Below are positions 1-7,758 of a stretch of DNA of 64,000 nucleotides, in pieces. The stretch's first letter is position 1. Every line of letters begins with the position of its first letter. The stretch lies in the NCBI RefSeq assembly GCF_005860765.1, contig NZ_VCEI01000030.1, positions 1 to 64,000 on the forward strand. Reading direction: 5' to 3'. The position numbers and the translations under genes are program-made. Below the pieces are notes generated by a model. The model was not told where the DNA came from and did not search any database. It saw only the letters and a program-made list of their open reading frames with translations. This DNA comes from Dyadobacter sediminis. Its GTDB lineage: Bacteria; Bacteroidota; Bacteroidia; Cytophagales; Spirosomataceae.

Positions 1-114
1 CATTACAATGAAAGTCGCCTGCATCGTTCAATCGGTTTCGTGACGCCCCAACAAAAGTGGGATCAAGCAATGGTTTGTGACACAACTATTATTGAAAAAG
101 TGTCCAACTTATAA
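1..114 (+). CDS. IS3-family transposase, C-terminal end (partial)
   Basis: An open frame enters from the left edge and stops at 112-114. It encodes 37 residues beginning HYNESRLHRSIGFVTPQQKW. The pattern YN-x-x-R-L-H-x-S-I-G-x-x-T-P is the conserved end of the integrase (rve) domain of IS3-family OrfB transposases, which cut and join the element ends. The catalytic DDE residues lie outside the window, so intactness cannot be judged. Twelve bases after the stop comes a CA-ending terminus that fits an IS3 right end. The insertion has truncated the neighbouring minus-strand gene. Confidence 0.7.
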   Translation, partial: HYNESRLHRSIGFVTPQQKWDQAMVCDTTIIEKVSNL

Positions 115-126
115 GGGGTCAAGACA
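1..126 (+). mobile_element. IS3-type insertion sequence, right end
   Basis: The element end is placed at 126, where GGGGTCAAGACA (115-126) finishes with CA. IS3-family ends begin TG and end CA, and the reverse complement here begins TGTCTTGACCCC. The minus-strand ATPase frame stays clearly homologous down to about base 127. It then continues through the IS for about 20 unrelated codons. The left end, target duplication and family subgroup cannot be seen from this window. Confidence 0.6.
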
Positions 127-929
127 ATGTTTCCGATTATTCTGTCCTCAATGTGTTTGCCATTTTTATGGCAAACAGTTTTAATGATTATGAGGTCTTC
201 TATATCACTTTCAACTTCTTCACGTTTAAATGTTAATTTGGTTGTTGTAATCCTGCGGTCAATAACTTCAATTTCTTCTAATTGAGGTCTAAAAGTCAAA
301 ACGTATGGAATTAATTCTTTGAAACTTTCAATTCCATCATTTACAATTTCTTTCCCTTTCAAAGAAGAATAGGCGTTGTCAATATGATATGTAAATGACG
401 TTTGAAATTCATCTTCTGGTAGTTCGTCAATTTCTTTAAGGTTTTCCCGATACTCAGTTTCTGCGTCTTTAATTGACTGAATTAAAAAATCCTTGTCGTT
501 TCTTTCGCTTCTGTCAAGGTGAAAATTGAAGCTGTAAAGTTGCTGGTCATCTTCTATTATTCCTTCAATTTGAATTATCTTGGAAAGTATATGTGTTGAA
601 ATAAAACCTGTCCCAAACTGTCCGATAACACTTTTTTTGTGTGTTGTTTCGTCATCTTTGGTAGAGTCGGGCATAATTAAGTTATATGCTTCGTCCAATG
701 AGAACGGCTTTCCGTTGTGGCTAAATTTAAGTCTGTCAGCAGTTATCTCAAATCTTGCTTTTACATTGTCGCCTAAATCACTTGCATTTTGAAGTAATTC
801 CCACATCCATCTTTGTCGCAAGTCGTTTGATTTGCTTAGGATAGGTTTCAAATGTTCCATTACCCTTTTCGCAGGAATACTATAACTCTTTTGGTCTTTA
901 AGGTCTCTAAGTTTATTCTGTATGTTCAT
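63..929 (-). pseudogene. GHKL/HSP90-type ATPase, 3' truncated by an IS
   Basis: The N-terminal part is a GHKL (HSP90-like, sacsin/NOV-type) ATP-binding domain. The N-box ELLQNASD has E44 and N48. A G1-like HNGKPF lies at 71-76 and the glycine-rich lid GQFGTGF at 103-109. Full-length relatives are usually much longer, and such ATPases are common in defence islands. The last 20 or so residues (from about VLTPYK) are encoded inside the IS3 element, so the native protein is cut at about residue 267. The ATG at 927-929 is the natural start. An ATP-binding domain may still be made, but the effector part is gone. The original system cannot be named. Confidence 0.75.
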
Positions 930-1230
930 TCGTTGAAGTGTCGGTTTACCATTGCCTATAACTTGTTGATTGACGCACTTTCAATATAAAATACGCATTT
1001 TGTATTGTTGTAGAGTAAGTATGTTTGAAAATATACTTGTAGGGCGGGCCTATTTAATAGGCCCACAAAATGTCCAATCAGAGCGACGGATTAAATCATA
1101 ATGGGGTAGGGAAAACTTATCTTGTGAATAGGATTTGCACTCTGAAAGATTTTTAAACTTCTCAAATTGTCATCTCACAAATCAACGTCTCACATTTACG
1201 CCATTGACTGAGTTTGTGAAAAATATTGCT
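930..1230. other. Intergenic stretch with one short palindrome
   Basis: No gene is seen. The only clear structure is a palindrome at 1046-1064 (GGGCCTATT, one T, AATAGGCCC), with perfect 9-bp arms. It lies between the cut ATPase gene and the dead recombinase. It could be a terminator stem or a protein site, but there is no clean T-run to decide. Confidence 0.45.
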
Positions 1231-1881
1231 TTAAACAGAAAGACGTTTTAGCAAGCGATGGACTGATGTACGGTGCCACTGTTTCCCCTCATTCCGAAAC
1301 GTCTTAATAGTTCGTCGGTTTAGCTCGTCTGAGATCCCGCGCACACTTGTACTGCCTTCTGCTCTCAATTTATCGACAATTGATCGCATAGTTTCTGCAA
1401 ATTGACTTGCAGCTTGCGCGTTCTTTTTACTTTCAATCTCCCGGCCATGCTTACCAATTTTCACACCACCGCGCTTCGCGGCCTGCAATGCCTCTTTCGT
1501 CCGAGTACTAATCTGCTTCCGCTAATGCTCAGCAAATGCGGCTAGTAAATGCACCATCAAGGGATTTGCATGTGGGTTATCGACTGCCAGGAACTCAACC
1601 TTGCTTTCCATTAAATTGGCAATGAAAGCAACATTCCGACCAAGCCGATCCAGCTTCGCAATGATCAGCGTCATTTTCTGTTTTTTGCACAGCAATAAAG
1701 CCTTCATCAGCTGCGGCCGCTCATTCTTTTTACCACTCTCAATTTCGGTAAATTCAGCTGTGACTTGGTATCCTTGATGTTGTGCGAACACATGAACCGC
1801 TTCGTGCTGCGCTTCCAGACCCAAGCCGCTCTTTCCCTGGCGATCTGTCGAGACTCGAAAATATGCGACGGCTTTTTTCAT
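1231..1881 (-). pseudogene. Serine recombinase (resolvase), nonsense mutant
   Basis: The N-terminal catalytic domain of a resolvase/invertase begins MKKAVAYFRVSTDRQGKSG; the nucleophile is the Ser in FRVST. IAKLDRLGRN is also present. The frame stops at a TAG (1519-1521) directly after LLAAFAEH. It then continues in the same frame with RKQISTRTKEALQAAKRGG and a C-terminal helix-turn-helix-like part ending near LKRLSV. Family members read AEHER at this point, so one base change made the stop. I chose the ATG at 1881. The longer frame to 1920 runs through the upstream dyad and has no homology. Without suppression only a short catalytic fragment is made. Confidence 0.85.
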
Positions 1882-1911
1882 GCCGGTAAAATCAATAATT
1901 TCAGAACACTT

Positions 1912-1945
1912 TGTCCACATATATACGGTCGTATGTATGTGGACA
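1912..1945. repeat. 34-bp dyad, candidate recombinase binding site
   Basis: TGTCCACATATATAC (1912-1926) and GTATGTATGTGGACA (1931-1945) are inverted repeats with one mismatched pair and a 4-base centre. The dyad lies about 30 bp upstream of the start of the resolvase pseudogene. Resolvases bind imperfect palindromes of about 28-34 bp (res subsites) next to their genes. The size and place suggest such a site, but binding is inferred. Confidence 0.5.
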
Positions 1946-2275
1946 GCCTATTAATTCTAGATTGCACTCAACATAGTAGCTGCTATACAACAAAATATTA
2001 TTTGGTTTAGAGCTTAAGAATAACCAAAAATTACAGGATACGTTCATGGAAAGCTAACCTTTCCAGAAATGGATCGAATAGCAGCCATTAAACACATTAA
2101 TTATTCCCTACCAATATTATATTCAATATAAAAATTTATATTTAAGGATGAAATAACATAAATACGATGCTGTTAAGGTCTGGAAACCCTTTCAGAGTTT
2201 TTTGTAGAGTGGCATTTGAAGGAAGTGTTAGTGGTTACAATTAGCCATGTACTTATTCACCCTAAATCTAGTTTT

Positions 2276-2395
2276 ATGGAAATGACGAAAACTATTGTAA
2301 TACATTTATTAACAGGGTTATGCCTGGCTTTTTTAAGCAACCTGATGTTGCTAATTTGTGGTGGTGTTGGCGTCGAGGGTGAGTTTGCCAACTAA
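2276..2395 (+). CDS. Possible small hydrophobic peptide (39 aa)
   Basis: An ATG frame begins MEMTKTIVIHLLTGLCLAFL and ends VGVEGEFAN before a TAA. Residues about 7-30 form one hydrophobic segment, like a small membrane peptide or a signal sequence. It is the only plus-strand reading frame between the IS tail and 14.8 kb. It ends inside the tRNA-like structure that follows. It may be a leader peptide, a toxin-like membrane peptide or chance. A second in-frame ATG lies two codons downstream at 2282. No family is recognised. Confidence 0.3.
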   Translation: MEMTKTIVIHLLTGLCLAFLSNLMLLICGGVGVEGEFAN

Positions 2396-2460
2396 CTGCT
2401 GATAGTGTTTACATACAAATTGCAAAGTCAGGGGCCTGGTTCGACGCCAGGACTCACCAC
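2361..2460 (+). ncRNA. tRNA-like / hairpin RNA element
   Basis: GGTGAGT (2378-2384) and ACTCACC (2452-2458) form a perfect 7-bp acceptor-like stem. Immediately inside it, CCTGG-TTCGACG-CCAGG (2435-2451) is a perfect T-arm with a canonical TTCGA loop. The 50 bases between lack a normal D-loop GG and a clear anticodon arm, so this is not an ordinary tRNA. An alternative fold is also present: GTGGTG plus TGGCGTCGA (2361-2376) can pair with TCGACGCCA plus CACCAC (2441-2460). The two folds exclude each other. A strong terminator hairpin follows. It could be a decayed tRNA/tmRNA 3' end, an att-site remnant or a regulatory RNA. Confidence 0.4.
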
Positions 2461-2466
2461 TTTTGT

Positions 2467-2510
2467 GGCAACAGAACTTAGTATCAAGAATACATTTTCT
2501 GTTGCCCTTT
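2467..2510 (+). terminator. Rho-independent terminator-like hairpin
   Basis: GGCAACAGAA (2467-2476) pairs perfectly with TTCTGTTGCC (2497-2506), with a 20-base loop and then CTTTTCT. The arms are strong and the T-run modest. It ends the tRNA-like element on the plus strand. It may also serve the DUF3800 gene from the other side, since TTTT lies just upstream. Confidence 0.55.
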
Positions 2511-2543
2511 TCTACAAACTTGTAGGTTAAAATCTTATAATTA

Positions 2544-3236
2544 TTATAGCCGCTCGCAAAGCCCGTGCTTCACCCCACCAACTTCATCGAAACGATCATG
2601 AAAAATTGAAAAGAAATCATCGTCTCCGTGCTCGTACTGTCTAAATATTGAGTAAGCAATAAGATCTGCTAACTGTATTAATCGCGACGCTTTTGAGTCT
2701 AAAAATAACGGCACTTCAGAAAGATTTCTTAAAACACCCCACTTATGTCCAATTGTGCGAAAGTCAGTTGCTAAGCCTTGAATGGTTGTTTCATATGTAG
2801 ACTTATCAAAGATGATAATACCTCTCTGCGCGTTGTTCTCTTTGTGAAGTCTGGATAAATAATGATCAAATCGACTAGCAAGTTGCTCGAAGGAAAACTC
2901 GACAGGGTCATTGGGAGAAATTTTTGTCTTATCAACTACACAAGCAAAAATTCTATTCGATTGATGAGAATAGGCAAAGATTTTTAGCGCCTCACGAATT
3001 ATTCGGCACCTATCTGCCTTCATGTGCTTTCTCCAAATTCCTTTACCACCAAACATTGGGCTACCATGAAACTCAATGCTACTAGGGTCGGCAGGATTTA
3101 TCTCCCTAGCCAAGTTATCTAACTGATTGGCAAGCCAATATCCTTGTCTTTCAAACAGCGAAATACCGGCTAAAACAAAGTAGGTTTGGGCAGCATCACC
3201 GGTATTTCCTGATTCATCGGCGTAGAGTAGATGCAT
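2544..3236 (-). CDS. DUF3800 domain protein
   Basis: The 230-residue protein starts MHLLYADESGNTGD. The acidic D7-E8-S-G motif near the N-terminus and LADLIAY near residue 190 are the two signatures of DUF3800. This family has an RNase H-like fold and probable nuclease-type metal site, though its biochemical role is not established. DUF3800 genes are frequent in phages and in defence or mobile islands. It lies 208 bp downstream of the type III restriction gene on the same strand, so it may be a late member of that operon or have its own promoter. The length is normal for the family and no break is seen. Confidence 0.8.
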   Translation of the reverse strand: MHLLYADESGNTGDAAQTYFVLAGISLFERQGYWLANQLDNLAREINPADPSSIEFHGSPMFGGKGIWRKHMKADRCRIIREALKIFAYSHQSNRIFACVVDKTKISPNDPVEFSFEQLASRFDHYLSRLHKENNAQRGIIIFDKSTYETTIQGLATDFRTIGHKWGVLRNLSEVPLFLDSKASRLIQLADLIAYSIFRQYEHGDDDFFSIFHDRFDEVGGVKHGLCERL

Positions 3237-3444
3237 AAAAAAGGCAGTTAAGGAGAAACCATGTTCTCACGGTCTAAATTAGTCAGACCTCTCAACTGCA
3301 ATACAAAGTTAACGTATTTTTAGATAAATCCTAATGATAACCATTATGTAAATAGCATATCTAGCAATTAGAAATGCAAATCTCTAACGTTGGTCGGAAG
3401 CACAATTCACATGAAATACACGTAATCAAATCTATTAACTAACT

Positions 3445-6114
3445 TTATATTGTGGTTAATCCAGAAAGCGTTAAATTTTCTGATATGACGTCATGAGGAA
3501 CAAGGACATAAATCCACCTTTTCCCATTGTGCTTTAATGCATATTCAGTCGCATTGCTGCACCATTCTTCGGCCGCATGTTTTTTTGCCAATACCACAGC
3601 GGCATCAATCTCACTCTTTCGCTTTGCTTCAAGCATATATATCAAATCGTTGGCCTCTGCAACAAAATCCGGTTGGTATTCAGACACACCTAACTCATCT
3701 CGATAAGAGATTTGGAATTGACCTCTTACCGGCTTAAACCATTTAATTGCATCACGTTCCAAAATTACTGAAAGAATTCTTTCGGCCTCAGAATCAAATT
3801 TTTGAATTGCGTATAGACACTTTGAAAATCCTTTAAATAAATACTTTGACATATTACTTTTATCCGAAGGAGAAATTTGATAGTCTATGATAGGATCTCC
3901 TTGAAGAATTTTGTAAGCACTTGGTTTAAGCTCAGTAAATCCCTTATTGACTATTACCTCATAACCCGAATCAGATTTGGTCCATGCATGTTTCTGCATT
4001 TGTGCATGGATAAATTGACCAATATTTTTTTTATATACGAGAACAACCTTTCTGATATCCTCATACGAAAGATAAGTTTGAAGATGTCGAATGGTCTGGC
4101 CGGCTAAATCAAAAAGAAGATCTGACTGCTGTTCATAAAATATGTCATCGAAATCATTCAGTGCCTCAACGATTAACTTTTCCAGCGTTATCTCATTATC
4201 ATCGTTATCTATCAAAGATATGACGTCTCTTTTTCCAGTTCTCAAATGTTGTATCCATAAGTCATCCGAAACTGGTGGATATTTTAATGAACTTAATTCT
4301 AGGCCAAATGAATTAAAGCCACTTTCAACTTGGCCCTTTGGAATAACCAATATAAACGGTATATCTATACTCTGTTGATTTACTGTTTTAATTGTTCGAC
4401 TAACAATGTCTTCTACCGAAATTCCGGGGTAATTCAATTCGAGTTCCAATTGTGAAGATGGCAATTGCTCTCTAACAGATCGAGCTATATCCTTTTGAAT
4501 TAACGGATCCAATAAATAATTTAAATGGCTAACAACATTGGGTTGGTTCTCAAATTTTCGTATAATGGAATATGTAATTTGTGCTACCTTTTGATCACCT
4601 GGCTTAGTAAAAATTGGTGTGGTATTTAATTCGGATAAGTATGTGTTATTAATTAACAATGACGGATTTAAACCAAGGTGATTTGCCAATGATGACTGAG
4701 AAATAATAATTTCCGCTTTTCTTGTTAGCTGTTCTTGGTCCAACATCAATAATTTTATTCTGATTGAAGAATTTGGTTTGCGAGCTTCGTCAACAATCTC
4801 CTGAAACTTATCGTGAGCAATAATGTTAAGCCGATCAATAGAGGCCATCCCAGTTCTCTTGCCATAAGGAAGTCGGAGACCTCGACCAATCGATTGCTCA
4901 ATAAGAGTCCTTGCGTTCGCTGCCCTTAGAGGAATAATTGTATAAAGGTTTGTGACATCCCAGCCCTCCTTTAACATGTTAACGTGTATTACAATTTCAG
5001 TAGGCTCATCTGAATTTTCTACTTTCAAAAGTCTATTTATTACCTCATCCTCTTTTGTACTAGAATCAACCTGAATTACCTTATCTGAATACCTGCCTTC
5101 AAAAAAACTATTAGATTTTATATTGTGTAACAATAGCCCAGCATGTGATGTATCGCGGGCAATTATTAATATGAACGGTTTAACTACTGGTCTTCCAGCT
5201 TCTATAGCATATGTTTCTAAGTCAACCTTGACACTTTCATGAAGGCGAATTCCATCTGAGAGCTTCATTGATTCAATCGCTTCGGAACTCATCCCAATAG
5301 GACTAAAATCTTTTCTTGTGACAACCGCAGGCTCCTTTACAAAGCTATCCGCCATTGCATCAGCTAATGGATAATCATATATGATATTCTTGAACAAAAC
5401 ATTTCCACGGGAAGTCTCAATAAATGGTGTTGCAGTTAACTCTAGACCTAAAATCGGCTTGAGCTCATTGATGGCTCTCACACCTGCACTAGCACGATAC
5501 CTATGTGACTCATCCATTAACAAGACAAGATCCGGTAGAGCAGACAGATATTCAAAGTAACTTATTCCAATGTATTCTGACAACTGTTTAATTTTAGGAG
5601 CTTTACCCCCTCTTACTTCGGAATTAATTTTTGAGATGTTAAAAACATTTATCTTACATGTATAGGCATCATCAAATAAGGTGCCAACTCTTTCACCATA
5701 TGTCTCACCAGTAATAATTTCCGGTGGAGTTGTGGAAAACTCGGCAATACCCTTAAATACATATTTTGGCGTTCCCGGAGTGAAATCAGTTACAAGTTTA
5801 TCATAAACAGTTAAGGATGGCGCGAGAATAAAAAAATTATTTATTCCATGTGCTAAGTGCAAATATGCTACAAATGCTCCCATCAGGCGAGTTTTTCCAA
5901 CACCAGTAGCCAATGAAAAGCAAACTGAAGGAAATTCTCGTTCAAAATCTGAAATCGATGGAAACTCTGTTCTCATTGCATTAAGAGCAACTTCTAAATC
6001 GACGTTCTTCTGTAATTCAATTAGTTCAGTAACCCGGTCAAGGAGTTCTAAGGACCTTTTTTGTGGAGCGCGTAAACTTAGTCGCCCTGATATAGCATTT
6101 ACATGTCGATTCAT
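3445..6114 (-). CDS. res: Type III restriction enzyme Res subunit (helicase-nuclease)
   Basis: This 889-residue protein is the ATP-dependent translocase/nuclease of a type III restriction system. Walker A ATGVGKT is at 69-75, DESH (motif II) at 201-204, TATP (motif III) at 227-230 and IGRGLRLP (motif VI) at about 409-416. A C-terminal PD-(D/E)XK nuclease is visible as YQPDF near 813 and LEAK near 828-831. Every catalytic motif appears present. Its ATG begins in the base pair next to the mod stop, so translation is probably coupled. Res works with the Mod subunit, which provides sequence recognition. It lacks nothing visible, and the region is AT-richer than the later part of the window. Confidence 0.9.
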   Translation of the reverse strand: MNRHVNAISGRLSLRAPQKRSLELLDRVTELIELQKNVDLEVALNAMRTEFPSISDFEREFPSVCFSLATGVGKTRLMGAFVAYLHLAHGINNFFILAPSLTVYDKLVTDFTPGTPKYVFKGIAEFSTTPPEIITGETYGERVGTLFDDAYTCKINVFNISKINSEVRGGKAPKIKQLSEYIGISYFEYLSALPDLVLLMDESHRYRASAGVRAINELKPILGLELTATPFIETSRGNVLFKNIIYDYPLADAMADSFVKEPAVVTRKDFSPIGMSSEAIESMKLSDGIRLHESVKVDLETYAIEAGRPVVKPFILIIARDTSHAGLLLHNIKSNSFFEGRYSDKVIQVDSSTKEDEVINRLLKVENSDEPTEIVIHVNMLKEGWDVTNLYTIIPLRAANARTLIEQSIGRGLRLPYGKRTGMASIDRLNIIAHDKFQEIVDEARKPNSSIRIKLLMLDQEQLTRKAEIIISQSSLANHLGLNPSLLINNTYLSELNTTPIFTKPGDQKVAQITYSIIRKFENQPNVVSHLNYLLDPLIQKDIARSVREQLPSSQLELELNYPGISVEDIVSRTIKTVNQQSIDIPFILVIPKGQVESGFNSFGLELSSLKYPPVSDDLWIQHLRTGKRDVISLIDNDDNEITLEKLIVEALNDFDDIFYEQQSDLLFDLAGQTIRHLQTYLSYEDIRKVVLVYKKNIGQFIHAQMQKHAWTKSDSGYEVIVNKGFTELKPSAYKILQGDPIIDYQISPSDKSNMSKYLFKGFSKCLYAIQKFDSEAERILSVILERDAIKWFKPVRGQFQISYRDELGVSEYQPDFVAEANDLIYMLEAKRKSEIDAAVVLAKKHAAEEWCSNATEYALKHNGKRWIYVLVPHDVISENLTLSGLTTI

Positions 6115-7758
6115 TTATTTAACGTTAAACAGGTTATGCTGATAACCAGATTCCAGAGGGGCTTGTGTTAAGTTTTCAATTCTGAGACTATAATCATCAT
6201 GTCCCCATTCACACCGATTTAGAACATGTTTTGGTATCTTCTTAACTGTCAAATTATAATAATCTCCCGATCCACGAAACGCAGGACAAAGAACTAACAG
6301 TGTTTGATCTGCGCCAACTTCTTCGGAAAGCTGTTGAAGTTGTTCGTGAGTCAATACTGATGTAGTAACATAAAGAAAATCATTCTCAGTGGAAAACCCA
6401 TGCTTCCAATATACCGACTCACTAGGAGCAAATTTAAACCCTTCCAATTTGCACAAAGCCTCAGTAAGCATTTCCGGATTGTAGGACTTGTTAATAATCC
6501 AATTACCCCATTGATCTTGTTCTAATAAAGATGGAGCTAATTGATAATACCTAAAACCTCCACCACCATTCCAGCTAACAGCATTAGAAATACCATTTTT
6601 ATCATTACCATCAATTACTTTTTTTAGTCTGGGAACAATGTGTGTTTTAGCATGCTGCCCCAATTCAATCATGATCCATCGCCGTCTCATTTTTTGTGCA
6701 ACTGCACCGGTGGTACCAGACCCCGCGAAAGAATCTAAAACTAGGTCACCGGCATTCGTGGAAATTTCCAAAATCCTTTTAAGAAGCCGCTCTGGTTTAG
6801 GAGTGGAAAATACATCTGCAGGGTTGAAAGCTTTAACCTCTTCCTTTGCTTCATGGTTGTGTCCTACCTCATTCGAGGGCCAAAAAGAAGAAGCGGGCCG
6901 AGTTGAATCATCCTCTTTGTATTGTTTAACATAAAGCTCCCACCTATCTTTGACTTTTACCCACTCCACCAAATCAGGTTGTTCTTCAATATTTTTCAAA
7001 TAAGTACTTTGACCCCATCGCCAATTTCCTTCAATACCGTTGGGTTTTATAGGTAGAACCTCTATACCGTCAGGAGCAATAATTGGATAAAATAAGTTAG
7101 GTCGATCAATTCTAAGTGAATTTGAGCCCTCTTTTCGCAACGAACGCCTCCGATAATATCTTTGCGTCCGTTCGTCAAATAAATTGAATTGCTTGTCCGC
7201 TTGATCAAATTTGAGTCTCTGCATCGAAAAAGCTTCTGTTTTTCGATATGCAAGGATATGATCATGATCCATACTAACAGACTTCGCATCCATTCTTACA
7301 CTGTAAGCTTTTTGCCAAACAATATTTCCTATAAAATTTCTTCTGCCAAATATTTCATCACATATTACTTTTAAATAGTGCGCTTCATTATCATCAATCG
7401 TAATCCACAAAGAACCATCATCTGCTAGCAGCCTTCTAATAATGTCAATTCGATCTCGCATCATAGAAAGCCAGATCGAATGCTCCAACCCATCGTCATA
7501 ATGCGTAAAAGCACTACCGGTATTATAAGGGGGATCAATAAAGACACATTTTATTTTTCCAGAGTAATCAGCCTCTAGTGCTTTCAATGCCAATAAATTA
7601 TCGCCATATATTAATCTATTATCAAACAAATCATTGTCAGTTACTCTATGTTTTGCGTGATAGGAAATACTTGGATCCTCTAAAAGTATTCTGGGTTCCA
7701 ATTTTGGTCGATTATCTTTACCCACCCAGGTGAGCTCAAGTCGCTGATTTCTATTCAT
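6115..7758 (-). CDS. mod: Type III DNA methyltransferase Mod subunit (N6-adenine)
   Basis: The 547-residue protein has the motif order of beta-class amino-methyltransferases. Catalytic DPPY (FIDPPYNTG) is at 75-78 and the S-adenosylmethionine site DSFAGSGTTG at 342-351. The stretch between holds the likely target-recognition part. It would methylate adenine at the recognition site and guide Res. It starts inside the end of the AIPR gene (ATGA overlap, 7755-7758) and is followed directly by res. The three genes thus form one tight operon. The recognition sequence cannot be read from the protein. Confidence 0.9.
   Translation of the reverse strand: MNRNQRLELTWVGKDNRPKLEPRILLEDPSISYHAKHRVTDNDLFDNRLIYGDNLLALKALEADYSGKIKCVFIDPPYNTGSAFTHYDDGLEHSIWLSMMRDRIDIIRRLLADDGSLWITIDDNEAHYLKVICDEIFGRRNFIGNIVWQKAYSVRMDAKSVSMDHDHILAYRKTEAFSMQRLKFDQADKQFNLFDERTQRYYRRRSLRKEGSNSLRIDRPNLFYPIIAPDGIEVLPIKPNGIEGNWRWGQSTYLKNIEEQPDLVEWVKVKDRWELYVKQYKEDDSTRPASSFWPSNEVGHNHEAKEEVKAFNPADVFSTPKPERLLKRILEISTNAGDLVLDSFAGSGTTGAVAQKMRRRWIMIELGQHAKTHIVPRLKKVIDGNDKNGISNAVSWNGGGGFRYYQLAPSLLEQDQWGNWIINKSYNPEMLTEALCKLEGFKFAPSESVYWKHGFSTENDFLYVTTSVLTHEQLQQLSEEVGADQTLLVLCPAFRGSGDYYNLTVKKIPKHVLNRCEWGHDDYSLRIENLTQAPLESGYQHNLFNVK

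Noticed and set aside
2378..2459. A complete class II tRNA gene
   Set aside because: Acceptor stem and T-arm are perfect, but there is no GG-bearing D-loop and no acceptable anticodon stem, so it is reported only as tRNA-like.
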